A stretch of 64,000 nt of DNA from JBLNDJ01 sp050261515 (GTDB taxonomy: Bacteria > Acidobacteriota > Terriglobia > Bryobacterales > Bryobacteraceae). Both the position numbers and the translations under genes were made by a program. Under the pieces are notes generated by a model. It was not told the DNA's origin. It did not search any database and was given only the letters and a program-made list of their open reading frames with translations. This document shows positions 1 to 7,574 of the stretch, piece by piece. Every line of letters starts with the position of its first letter. The stretch's first letter is position 1. The stretch is from the NCBI GenBank assembly GCA_050261515.1, contig JBLNDJ010000025.1:1-64000 (forward strand), written 5' to 3'.

Positions 1-2
1 CG

Positions 3-392
3 AAGGCGATGAAGAAACTCCGGGAACGTGTGCGAGAGTTGACCAGCAAGCGGCAAAGCGGGAAGAAAGTCGAGCAGATCATCGCCGAACTAACGCCCGT
101 GCTTCGCGGCTGGGGGAACTATTTCCGGACGGGAAACGCCGACCGGGAGTTCAACAAGATGGACGGGTTTGTGGTGAAGAGTCTGCGCCGCTGGCAATAC
201 CGGCGGGGCGGGCAAAGACCCACGAAACGCGCGCCATACACCGGCGATCAGCTCTACGGAATGGGTTTGCACAAGTTGATGGGCACGGTGAAATATCCGT
301 CGCAAGCCACACCCAGAAGATCATCGTTAAGCCGTGTGCCGGAAAACGGCATGCACGGTTTGAAAGGGGAAATTAGAAACGGGCTGGTGTAA
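3..392 (+). CDS. ltrA: Group II intron reverse transcriptase/maturase, C-terminal part
   Basis: The reading frame is open to the window edge, so this is a 5'-truncated view of a longer gene; the first ATG at base 9 is probably internal. It carries the maturase-specific (GIIM, domain X) signature: a basic helix, then LRGWGNYFRTGN, then a conserved segment with RRWQYRRGGQRP. In the family this domain binds the intron RNA and promotes splicing and mobility. The last 20 or so codons run through the RNA domain V hairpin, which is common in these elements. Identification of the family is firm; activity is unknown because the YADD polymerase region is outside the window. Confidence 0.85.
   Translation, partial: KAMKKLRERVRELTSKRQSGKKVEQIIAELTPVLRGWGNYFRTGNADREFNKMDGFVVKSLRRWQYRRGGQRPTKRAPYTGDQLYGMGLHKLMGTVKYPSQATPRRSSLSRVPENGMHGLKGEIRNGLV
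330..360 (+). ncRNA. Group II intron domain V hairpin
   Basis: Bases 330-336 (AGCCGTG) pair with 354-360 (CACGGTT, one G-T wobble). Bases 337-341 pair with 347-351 around a GAAAA loop, and a two-base bulge (352-353) lies on the 3' strand. The 5' strand starts with the AGC triad that is the catalytic core in this family. The bulge position and length match bacterial domain V. The loop is one base longer than the usual GAAA tetraloop. Confidence 0.8.
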
Positions 393-418
393 GCCAGTAC
401 CGCGCTAAACTTCTACCA

Positions 419-1924
419 ATGCGCGGCCGTTTCAGGGGGCTGTTTGTCCTGTTTTGCGCGGTATTCGCCCTGCGCGCGCAGGACCTCAAGGAATTCGAGA
501 AGCGCGTCACCGAGTTCACGCTCGGCAACGGGCTCCACTTCATTGTGTTCGAGCGCCACCAGGCCCCGGTCGTCTCTTTCCACACTTATGTGAACGCGGG
601 CTCGGTGGACGACCCGAAGGGCGAAACCGGCCTCGCCCACATGTTCGAGCACATGGCGTTCAAAGGCACCGACCGCATCGGGACGCGCAACTACGCCGAG
701 GAGAAGCGGGCGCTGGAAGCCGTTGAGCGGGCCTATGACCGGCTGGATGCCGAGCGAGCCAGGGGCGCGCGGGCCGATGCGCAGCGAATTGCCGCGCTCG
801 AGGCCGATCTGGCCGCCGCCATGGACAAAGCGGGCTCGTACGTGGACCCGAACGCCTACCCGCGCATCATCGAGGAGAACGGCGGCGTGGGGCTGAACGC
901 GTCCACCGGCGTCGATTCCACGGATTACTTCTACAGCCTGCCGTCGAACCGGGTCGAGTTGTGGTTCCTGCTCGAGTCGCAGCGGTTCCTGCATCCGGTG
1001 TTCCGCGAGTTCTACAAGGAGCGCGACGTGGTGCGCGAGGAGCGGCGGTCGCGCATCGAATCGAGCCCGCCGGGCAAGCTGATGGAGATGCTGCTGGCAA
1101 CGTCGTTCGCGGCGCATCCCTACCGCGAGCCGACGGCGGGATGGGCGAGCGACATCGAGAATCTGCGCGTCGAAGAAGCCCGCGCATTCTACGACAAATA
1201 CTACGTGCCGGCGAACATCACCATCGGGATCGCGGGCGATGTGTCTCCCGCGCAAGTGAAGCGGCTCGCCGATCAATATTTCTCGCTGCTGCCCGCACGG
1301 CCGCTGCCGCGCCCTCTCGTCACCGTGGAGCCCGCGCAGGAAGGGGCCAAAAGCGTCGAGATCGAAACGCCGAGCCAGCCGCTTCTGGCCATCGTCTACA
1401 AGCGCCCCTCCCAGACGCACAAGGACGACCCGGTGTTCGACGTCATCAACGGCGTGCTCGACGCCGGGCGCACAGGCCTCCTCTACCGGGAACTCGTGCG
1501 CGACAAGCGCATCGCGCTCAGCGCGCAAAGCGCCGCGACGTTCCCGTCAGGAGCGTATCCAAACCTGTTTCTGATCTTCGTCGCGCCCTCGCAGGGCCAC
1601 ACGATCGAGGAGAACGAGAAGGCCGTCTACCAGATCATTGAGCGATTGAAGACCCAGACCGTCGACGAACAGACGCTTCAGCGCGTGCGGACGAAGGTGC
1701 GGGCCGGGCTGATCCGCCAGCTCGACAGCAACTCCGGGATGGCTTCGCAGCTCACGTTTTATCACGTGAATTACGGCGACTGGCGCAAGCTGTTTACCGG
1801 GCTCGACGACATCAATCGCGTGACGGCCGCCGACGTGCAGCGCGTCGCGCGGCAGTACTTCACGGAGAGCGCGCGGACCGTGGCCCGCACCGTGGCGCCG
1901 CGCCGGCCGGGGGCGCCCCGATGA
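419..1924 (+). CDS. Secreted M16 family zinc metallopeptidase, catalytic subunit
   Basis: The protein begins with a signal peptide ending near residue 20 (FALRAQ). The inverted zinc motif HxxEH is present as HMFEH at residues 74-78, and the downstream Glu ligand is most likely in VVREERRS (residues 205-211). Two M16 domains follow in the 501 residues, the usual length for bacterial one-chain subunits. A charged, alanine-rich coiled-coil segment (about residues 93-137) is inserted just after the zinc site, which is longer than in most M16 enzymes. The next gene overlaps by four bases and encodes the inactive partner, so the two probably form a periplasmic heterodimer that degrades peptides. 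Confidence 0.93.
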   Translation: MRGRFRGLFVLFCAVFALRAQDLKEFEKRVTEFTLGNGLHFIVFERHQAPVVSFHTYVNAGSVDDPKGETGLAHMFEHMAFKGTDRIGTRNYAEEKRALEAVERAYDRLDAERARGARADAQRIAALEADLAAAMDKAGSYVDPNAYPRIIEENGGVGLNASTGVDSTDYFYSLPSNRVELWFLLESQRFLHPVFREFYKERDVVREERRSRIESSPPGKLMEMLLATSFAAHPYREPTAGWASDIENLRVEEARAFYDKYYVPANITIGIAGDVSPAQVKRLADQYFSLLPARPLPRPLVTVEPAQEGAKSVEIETPSQPLLAIVYKRPSQTHKDDPVFDVINGVLDAGRTGLLYRELVRDKRIALSAQSAATFPSGAYPNLFLIFVAPSQGHTIEENEKAVYQIIERLKTQTVDEQTLQRVRTKVRAGLIRQLDSNSGMASQLTFYHVNYGDWRKLFTGLDDINRVTAADVQRVARQYFTESARTVARTVAPRRPGAPR

Positions 1925-3372
1925 GAGCCTTTGCCGCGGGGCTGGGGCTGGTCGCCGCCGCCGTGTTCGCGCAGGCGCCCGCGCCGCGTAAGGCGGCCGA
2001 CATCTCTTATAAGGACTTGCGGTTTCCGCCGCTCGCGCAGGTGAAGATTCCGCAAGTCGAGACCTACACGGCGTCGAACGGGATGCGCGTGTACCTGCTG
2101 GAGAACCACGAACTGCCGCTGGTGAGCGGGTTCGCGCTTGTGCGCACGGGCAACTTGTTCGATCCGCCTGAGAAGGTCGGACTCGCGACCTTGACCGGCA
2201 TGACGATGCGGTCCGGCGGCACGCGCGCGCGGACGGGCGACCAGCTCGACCAGGATCTCGAGAACATCGCGGCGTCGGTCGAGAGTTCGATTGGGGAAAC
2301 GTCGGGCGAGGTCAGCTTTTCGGCGCTGCGCGAGGACGTGAGCGATGTGCTCGCGATCTTTCGCGACGTGCTCACCGGGCCGGAATTCCGCCAGGAGCGC
2401 ATCGACCTGGCGAAGATGCAGCTGGCGAGCTCGATCGCGCGCCGCAACGACGACGCCGAGGCGATCGCCGCGCGCGAGTTCACCAACACGGTGTATGGGA
2501 AAGACACGCCCTACGGGTGGCAGATCGAGTACGCGACGCTCGACCGCATTTCGCGTGACGACCTGATCGCGTTTTACAAGCGCTACTTCTTTCCGGCAAA
2601 CGTCATGCTCGCGGTTTACGGCGATTTTTCCACGCCGGACATGAAGGCCGCGATCGAGCGGCTGTTTGGAGCCTGGAACGTGCGGCAGCCGCCGGTGCCG
2701 GCGTTCCCGGCCGTGAAGGCGAAGGCGCAGCCGGGGATTTTTCTCGCCGAAAAAGACGATGTCAACCAGACCGTTTTTTACGCGGGCCACCTGGGCGGCG
2801 AGCTGAAGAGCAGGGACGCCCCGGCGCTCGAAATAATGGCCGATATTCTGGGCGGCGGGTTTTCGAGCCGGCTGTTCAAGCGCGTCCGCACATCGCTTGG
2901 ATATGCATACGGGATTGGTGCGGACTGGGCTGCGGCGTACGACCACCCCGGGCTGTTCGAGGTTTCCGGGAGCACGAAGTCGCAGACCACGGCGGATGCG
3001 ATCCGGGTAGTGCGCGAGGAGATCGAGCGCATCCGGACGAGCGAGGTGTCGGACGCGGAGTTGCAGACCGCGAAGGAGACTGCGCTCAACAGCTTTGTGT
3101 TCGCCTTCGACACTCCGGCGAAAACGCTTTCCCGGATGCTGCGCTACGAGTATTACGGGTATCCGCGGGACTTCATTTTTCAGTTTCAGAAGGGGCTCGC
3201 GGCGGTGACGAAGGCGGACGTGCTGCGCGTGGCCAGGGAACACCTCAAGCCGGATCAGCTCACGATCGTGGCCGTGGGGAATCCGGCGGAGTTCGGCAAG
3301 CCGCTCACCGCGCTCGGGCTGCCGCTCAAGCTCGTGGATCTGACAATTCCGCAGCCGGTGGCGGGAAGGTGA
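1921..3372 (+). CDS. M16-like peptidase, non-catalytic partner
   Basis: This 483-residue protein has a signal peptide (MRAFAAGLGLVAAAVFAQ) and the M16 fold, with recognisable segments such as NGMRVYLLENHELPLV and the C-terminal SRLFKRVRTSLGYAYG substrate-binding region. At the place of the zinc motif it reads GLATLTGMTMRSGG, so both His ligands and the Glu are missing. In M16B pairs one subunit holds the metal and the other contributes the substrate-binding RxxxxGxxY motif, and this fits the second role. Its ATG overlaps the stop of the catalytic subunit (ATGA), which supports coupled translation. Confidence 0.92.
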   Translation: MRAFAAGLGLVAAAVFAQAPAPRKAADISYKDLRFPPLAQVKIPQVETYTASNGMRVYLLENHELPLVSGFALVRTGNLFDPPEKVGLATLTGMTMRSGGTRARTGDQLDQDLENIAASVESSIGETSGEVSFSALREDVSDVLAIFRDVLTGPEFRQERIDLAKMQLASSIARRNDDAEAIAAREFTNTVYGKDTPYGWQIEYATLDRISRDDLIAFYKRYFFPANVMLAVYGDFSTPDMKAAIERLFGAWNVRQPPVPAFPAVKAKAQPGIFLAEKDDVNQTVFYAGHLGGELKSRDAPALEIMADILGGGFSSRLFKRVRTSLGYAYGIGADWAAAYDHPGLFEVSGSTKSQTTADAIRVVREEIERIRTSEVSDAELQTAKETALNSFVFAFDTPAKTLSRMLRYEYYGYPRDFIFQFQKGLAAVTKADVLRVAREHLKPDQLTIVAVGNPAEFGKPLTALGLPLKLVDLTIPQPVAGR

Positions 3373-3438
3373 AGGCTTGCCGCCGGTGAGATCGAAACCC
3401 TGCGCTGCCCGGCGCGGTCTCATTAATATAGAGACAAC

Positions 3439-4209
3439 ATGAGACTGGCCCTTCTATTGTTGTGCGCCGCCGCCGCCTTCGGGCAGAGCAGGCAGGAACG
3501 CGGCAAGCAGACGATCGATGCCGCGCTGGCTGCGCTGGGAGGCGAAAAATTCCTCGGGATGAAAGACCGCGTCGAATCCGGGCGCGCGTACTCGTTCTAT
3601 CGCGAGGAGCTCTCGGGTCTTTCCGTGGCGACGATTTACACGCAGTACCGGCCGGGCGGAGACCTGCGCGAGCGCCAGTCCTTCGGCAAGGAGGAGAAGT
3701 CGGGCGCGGTGCTTTTCGCCGAAGGCAAGGGCTACCAGATCACGTTTCGCGGCGCGCGGCCGCTGCCGCAGGAACAGCTCGACCGCTATCGCGATACGAC
3801 GCTGCACAATTTCTTCTACATTCTCCACGAGCGGCTGAATGAGCCCGGGATGATCTTCGAATACCAGGGCTCGGACATCGTGGACAACATGCCGGTGGAC
3901 AAGGTGGATATCACCGACGCCGACAACCGCACGGTGACCGTGTTCCTGCACCACTCGACGAAGCTGCCCGTGCGGCAGCTTTACTACCGCCGCGATCCGA
4001 AGACCGGGTATCGCAACGAGGAGGTCACGATCTTCGGCAAGTTCCGCGATGTCGGCGGCGGGGTGATGTGGCCGTTCGACGTGCAGCGGCTGCGCAACGG
4101 CGAGCGAATCTACCAGATGTACGCCGACAACGTGCAGATCAACCAGAACCTGAGCGACAACCTGTTCGTGCTGCCGTCGGACATCAAGATATTGAAACCG
4201 CTGCGGTAA
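3439..4209 (+). CDS. Secreted LolA-like outer-membrane lipoprotein-sorting type protein
   Basis: A 256-residue protein with a short signal peptide (cleavage likely after AAAAFG). The N-terminal mature part has helices with ALAALGGEKFLGMKDRVESG, followed by a beta-rich region. This pattern is typical of acidobacterial proteins annotated as LolA/LolB-like lipid carriers. It sits 66 bases after the M16 pair, with an AT-rich stretch just before its ATG that may be a separate promoter. The true ligand is unknown. I am confident that it is real and secreted, and only moderately confident in the LolA-like fold. Confidence 0.7.
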   Translation: MRLALLLLCAAAAFGQSRQERGKQTIDAALAALGGEKFLGMKDRVESGRAYSFYREELSGLSVATIYTQYRPGGDLRERQSFGKEEKSGAVLFAEGKGYQITFRGARPLPQEQLDRYRDTTLHNFFYILHERLNEPGMIFEYQGSDIVDNMPVDKVDITDADNRTVTVFLHHSTKLPVRQLYYRRDPKTGYRNEEVTIFGKFRDVGGGVMWPFDVQRLRNGERIYQMYADNVQINQNLSDNLFVLPSDIKILKPLR

Positions 4210-4309
4210 GCGCGGCCGCCCATCGCCCCCGCCCGCCGCTCATCAGGCGGGCCCCGCCGGCCATACGAATTCGGTAGGCGATTCCGCCGCCCGGGCTTAC
4301 ATTGCGGTC

Positions 4310-4825
4310 ATGACAAAACTTCTGCTCGGCATCGGGCTCGCAGCCATGCTGGCGTGCGCGCAGGAAATCAGCCCCAAAGCGGAGATCTTCGGCGGCTATC
4401 AATACACTCGCATAGGCATCGCGCCCGGCATCAACGCCAACGGCTGGAACGCGGCCGTCACCGGCAACCTGAACCGCTGGGCCGGCCTGACAGCCGATTT
4501 CAGCGGCGGCTACAGGGATATCGCGGAGTCGAAGCTCCGCGCCCACACATACACCTTTGGCCCCACGTTTTTCGCGCGCGGAAGGTACGCGACCCCGTTC
4601 TGCCATGCCCTGTTCGGCGGTTTTCGCGGTTCGGCGGGCGCAGGACCTTTTTCCGCGGCACTGAATGGGTTTACGATGATGATCGGCGGCGGCGTGGACG
4701 TGTACATTACGCCTCGCGTCGCGGTACGGGCCGGCCAGTTGGATTGGCTCCTCTGGCGCGCCGCCGGAATGATGGAAAAACAGAATGCCCGCTTCTCGGC
4801 GGGGCTGGTTTTCCGCATCAACTGA
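4310..4825 (+). CDS. Small outer-membrane beta-barrel protein
   Basis: This 171-residue protein starts with a signal peptide (cleavage likely after LACAQE). The rest alternates polar and hydrophobic residues with many Gly and aromatic positions: EIFGGYQYTR, ADFSGGYRDI, TYTFGPTFFA, GGGVDVYITPRVAVRAGQLDWLL, and a C-terminal strand ending in FRIN. This is the pattern of an eight-stranded OmpX/OmpW-like barrel. The GGGxDxxxxxxxxxRxxQLDW motif also appears in the larger OmpA-type barrel at 27696-29459. The role is unknown; it may be a structural membrane protein. Confidence 0.78.
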   Translation: MTKLLLGIGLAAMLACAQEISPKAEIFGGYQYTRIGIAPGINANGWNAAVTGNLNRWAGLTADFSGGYRDIAESKLRAHTYTFGPTFFARGRYATPFCHALFGGFRGSAGAGPFSAALNGFTMMIGGGVDVYITPRVAVRAGQLDWLLWRAAGMMEKQNARFSAGLVFRIN

Positions 4826-4846
4826 GACTCGTACGGAGCGAGAGCA

Positions 4847-6847
4847 GTGCCCAGGTACTACCCGGTGAGCGCCTATTACCCGCTGGCGCAGATTCTGCTC
4901 TCCAGCTTCAACGCCATTCTGTTCGTGCTGCTCTCCTATCTCACGCTCCGCGACCCGCGACCGCGCGGGTCCCGCTGGGGCGGGTATCTCTACCCGGGAA
5001 TCACCATCACGCTGGCGGTGCTCTTCCTTACGAATCTCGGGAACCAGTTCGCGGCCGACGTGCTCGGCCGCGGGCTGGCGCTGCTGTGGGTCGCTGAGGG
5101 GGCCGCGAAATTCGTGATCCCTCCCGCGGTGTTCCACCTGTTCTACCGCAGCGAGCGGGAATACCTCGCGGGGCGCCCGCTCTGGAGGGCGTGCCTCGCG
5201 GCCTTGTACGCGGTGAGCCTGGCGTGCGGCGTGGGTGCCGTCAACACGGCCGTCAACGGCTGGTTTCACGGGTATCCGGGCTGGCGCATGGTGGAGCTGC
5301 TGGGCCGGGCGATGATGGCCTGGTCCGCTGTGGCGAGCGGCCTCGTGTTGTGGGCCTCGCGGCGCCCCAAGACCGGCGCGCTCTACCGGAACCAGCGCCG
5401 CTGGCTGCTCGGCGCCTGCGCCCTGTGGTGCGGCGTGTTTGTGCTCGAAGGCCTGCTGCCCGCACCCCTGGGCGTGGCCGCCGAGAAAATTCCGCCGCTG
5501 GTGTTCATCTTCGTTCTGACCTATTACGTCGAGCGGTTCACCTTCTTCGACGTCCTGATCAAGAAAGGCGCGTTCGTCTTCGCATCGCTCGTGGCGCTGA
5601 CGCTCTATTTCGCCTTCGCGCCGCCGCTGCTCGCGAGTCTCGGGTTCCGTACGTGGATCGGCAGCCTGGTGTGGGCTCTTGCGGTGTGGCCGGTGGTGCT
5701 GCTGGCGCCCTGGGGCCACCGCAAGCTCTCGGCGTGGCTCGATCGCCGCCTCGGCCGCCTCTTTTCCCCGGCCGCTGCGGCGAGGTATTTTCTCGACGGA
5801 CTCCAGGGCGCGATCGACGAAAGCGAGCTGGCGCACAGCGCGCGGCAGCACCTCGAGTCGATCTTCCGCTCGCGCGCCGAGGTGTGCCTCGCGCCGCCCG
5901 CGGCGGGCCGTTCCGGCGACATCATGACCGCGCCTATCCGCGTGAGCGGCGAGACCGCGGGCGAGATCGCGATCCACCCCCGCGAAAACGGCATACGGTT
6001 TCTAAGCGAGGACATGGCGCTGCTCGATTCGCTCGCCGGCTCGCTCGCGTTTCTGCTCGAGAACCTGAGGCTGCGCGAGAAGGGCATCGAGCTGCGGATC
6101 AAAGCCCAGCGCTCCGAGCTGAAGGCGCTGCGCGCGCAGGTCAATCCGCACTTCCTCTTCAACGCGCTGAACACGATCGCGGGCCTGATCCCGCGCCACC
6201 CCGGCCGCGCCGAGGAGACCGTCGAGGAGCTGGCCGAGGTCTTCCGCTACACGCTGCGCGGCTCCGAGCGCGAGTGGGTCCCGCTCGAAGACGAGCTCGA
6301 GGCCGTGCGCGCGTACCTTCATGTGGAGCAGGCGCGCTTCGGCGAGTCGCTCGCGTTCCGGATTGATGCAGGGCCGGAGACGCGGCGCGTCCGCATTCCG
6401 TCGATGATCGTCCAGACGCTGGTGGAGAACGCGGTGAAGCACGGCATCGCGGAGTTGACGTCGCCGGGGCTGGTCGAACTGAGGGTGGAGGCGGAGGGGC
6501 CGCGCCTGCGGATCGAGGTGCGCGACAACGGGCCGGGCTTTCGAGAACCCGAGCCGCGGCGTGGGCCGGACGGGAGCGGCTACGGGCTCCGTAACGTGCG
6601 CGACCGGCTTCGCGGGCACTATGGCGCTGAGGCCGGGCTCAGCATCGCGCGCGATGGCGCAAGGGGGATGACGGTGGTCCGGATCGAGATTCCGCTCGCG
6701 GGAGATGTTGTGGGGCGGCCCCACTGGTCCGCAGCCGACTCCCTGGTCGGCTCCGCCCCAGCTGACAACAGGGCCAGGGGGCCCGGCGCGGACCAGGGGG
6801 TCCGCCCCACAGCGAGGCGCAATGACCCGCGCGTTCCTGGTCGATGA
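4847..6847 (+). CDS. LytS-type sensor histidine kinase with repeat-derived tail
   Basis: The N-terminal 240 or so residues form several hydrophobic membrane segments. A GAF-like region follows, then the His_kinase domain with phospho-acceptor motif NPHFLFNALN (His435), and a C-terminal HATPase with NAVKHG and DNGPGF. The kinase would phosphorylate the LytTR regulator encoded next. The start is a GTG preceded by a GGAG-like ribosome site. Normal homology ends at about residue 620. The last 46 residues are encoded by an inserted palindromic repeat (6709-6811) and by the first codons of the regulator gene in another frame, so the two genes overlap by 26 bases. Confidence 0.92.
   Translation: MPRYYPVSAYYPLAQILLSSFNAILFVLLSYLTLRDPRPRGSRWGGYLYPGITITLAVLFLTNLGNQFAADVLGRGLALLWVAEGAAKFVIPPAVFHLFYRSEREYLAGRPLWRACLAALYAVSLACGVGAVNTAVNGWFHGYPGWRMVELLGRAMMAWSAVASGLVLWASRRPKTGALYRNQRRWLLGACALWCGVFVLEGLLPAPLGVAAEKIPPLVFIFVLTYYVERFTFFDVLIKKGAFVFASLVALTLYFAFAPPLLASLGFRTWIGSLVWALAVWPVVLLAPWGHRKLSAWLDRRLGRLFSPAAAARYFLDGLQGAIDESELAHSARQHLESIFRSRAEVCLAPPAAGRSGDIMTAPIRVSGETAGEIAIHPRENGIRFLSEDMALLDSLAGSLAFLLENLRLREKGIELRIKAQRSELKALRAQVNPHFLFNALNTIAGLIPRHPGRAEETVEELAEVFRYTLRGSEREWVPLEDELEAVRAYLHVEQARFGESLAFRIDAGPETRRVRIPSMIVQTLVENAVKHGIAELTSPGLVELRVEAEGPRLRIEVRDNGPGFREPEPRRGPDGSGYGLRNVRDRLRGHYGAEAGLSIARDGARGMTVVRIEIPLAGDVVGRPHWSAADSLVGSAPADNRARGPGADQGVRPTARRNDPRVPGR
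6709..6811. repeat. Interspersed palindromic element
   Basis: The 24-base arms 6709-6732 and 6788-6811 are inverted copies that differ at only two or three positions (left arm TGTGGGGCGGCCCCACTGG...; right arm ends GGGTCCGCCCCACA). Between them is a further hairpin, AGCCGAC-TCCCTG-GTCGGCT (about 6734-6753). The element lies exactly between the conserved end of the kinase and the regulator start. It looks like a REP/MITE-type intergenic palindrome, not coding sequence. I see no second full copy in the window, so its repetitive nature is inferred from its structure. Confidence 0.75.
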
Positions 6848-7574
6848 CGAAGAGTACGCGCGCGAGCGGCTGCGCCAGTTACTCTCCGCCGCGCCCGATG
6901 TTGAGATCGTGGGCGAGGCGGCGAACGGCGAACAGGCGCTGGCCGGAATCGCGGACTTGCGGCCCGATCTCGTACTCCTCGATATCCAGATGCCCGGCGC
7001 GAGCGGCCTTGAGGTCGCCGCCTGCCTGCCGCGGCCGCGCCCGAAGATCATCTTCTGCACCGCGTTCGACCAGTACGCCGTCGACGCCTTCGAGCTGAAC
7101 GCGGTGGACTATCTCTTGAAACCCGTGAACCGCGTCCGGCTCTTCCAGGCGATCGAGCGGCTCCGCGACAGGCCCGCGCACGAGGCCGAGGCGGACCTGG
7201 ACCGCGTCGCCGCCGCCGTCCGTGGGAAGTGCACGCGCCTGCTCGCTCGCTCGGGCGACCGCTATCACGTCATCCCGCAGCGCGACGTCGTCTACTTCTC
7301 CTCCGATGGCGGGCTCACGCGCCTGAACACGCGCGACCGCCAGTACATCCTCGAACCGGCGCTGAACGATCTCCAGGAGCGCCTGGAGCCCGAAAACTTC
7401 TTCCGCGTCTCGCGCTGCGCGATCGTGAACCTGAACGCGGTGACCGAGGTTTGCATGATGATCGGCGGAACGGCTGAAGTGGCGCTCAAGACGGGCACGC
7501 GGCTCGAAGTGAGCCGCCGCCGCGTCAAAGAGCTTCTGGACCGCCTCGGCGGGGGGACGCCGGCTGAGGCTTAG
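6822..7574 (+). CDS. LytTR-family response regulator
   Basis: The 250-residue protein has an N-terminal receiver domain: acidic pair VDDEE at the start, phospho-acceptor in LVLLDIQMPG, and the conserved Lys in DYLLKPVN. The C-terminal LytTR DNA-binding domain includes VVYFSSDGGLTRLNT and FFRVSRCAIVNLNAV. It is the partner of the overlapping LytS kinase. An upstream ATG at 6705 would add 39 residues encoded by the palindrome. I chose 6822 because the receiver fold begins there (MTRAFLVDDEE). Its 3' end overlaps the convergent smc gene by four bases. Confidence 0.93.
   Translation: MTRAFLVDDEEYARERLRQLLSAAPDVEIVGEAANGEQALAGIADLRPDLVLLDIQMPGASGLEVAACLPRPRPKIIFCTAFDQYAVDAFELNAVDYLLKPVNRVRLFQAIERLRDRPAHEAEADLDRVAAAVRGKCTRLLARSGDRYHVIPQRDVVYFSSDGGLTRLNTRDRQYILEPALNDLQERLEPENFFRVSRCAIVNLNAVTEVCMMIGGTAEVALKTGTRLEVSRRRVKELLDRLGGGTPAEA

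Larger units (their letters stand above)
1..405 (+). mobile_element. Group II intron, 3' part (cut by window edge)
   Basis: The first 400 bases hold the C-terminal end of an intron-encoded reverse transcriptase/maturase followed by a domain V hairpin, the arrangement found at the 3' end of bacterial group II introns. The reverse-transcriptase catalytic part and intron domains I-IV would lie before base 1. A small stem (CTGG/CCAG) just after domain V may be part of domain VI. The exact 3' splice junction is not certain; I place it loosely near 405, just before the M16 gene at 419. Whether the element is full-length or active cannot be judged here. Confidence 0.75.

Noticed and set aside
6705..6821. 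Upstream start for the LytTR regulator at 6705
   Set aside because: The extra 39 residues would be encoded by the palindromic element and have no receiver-domain similarity.
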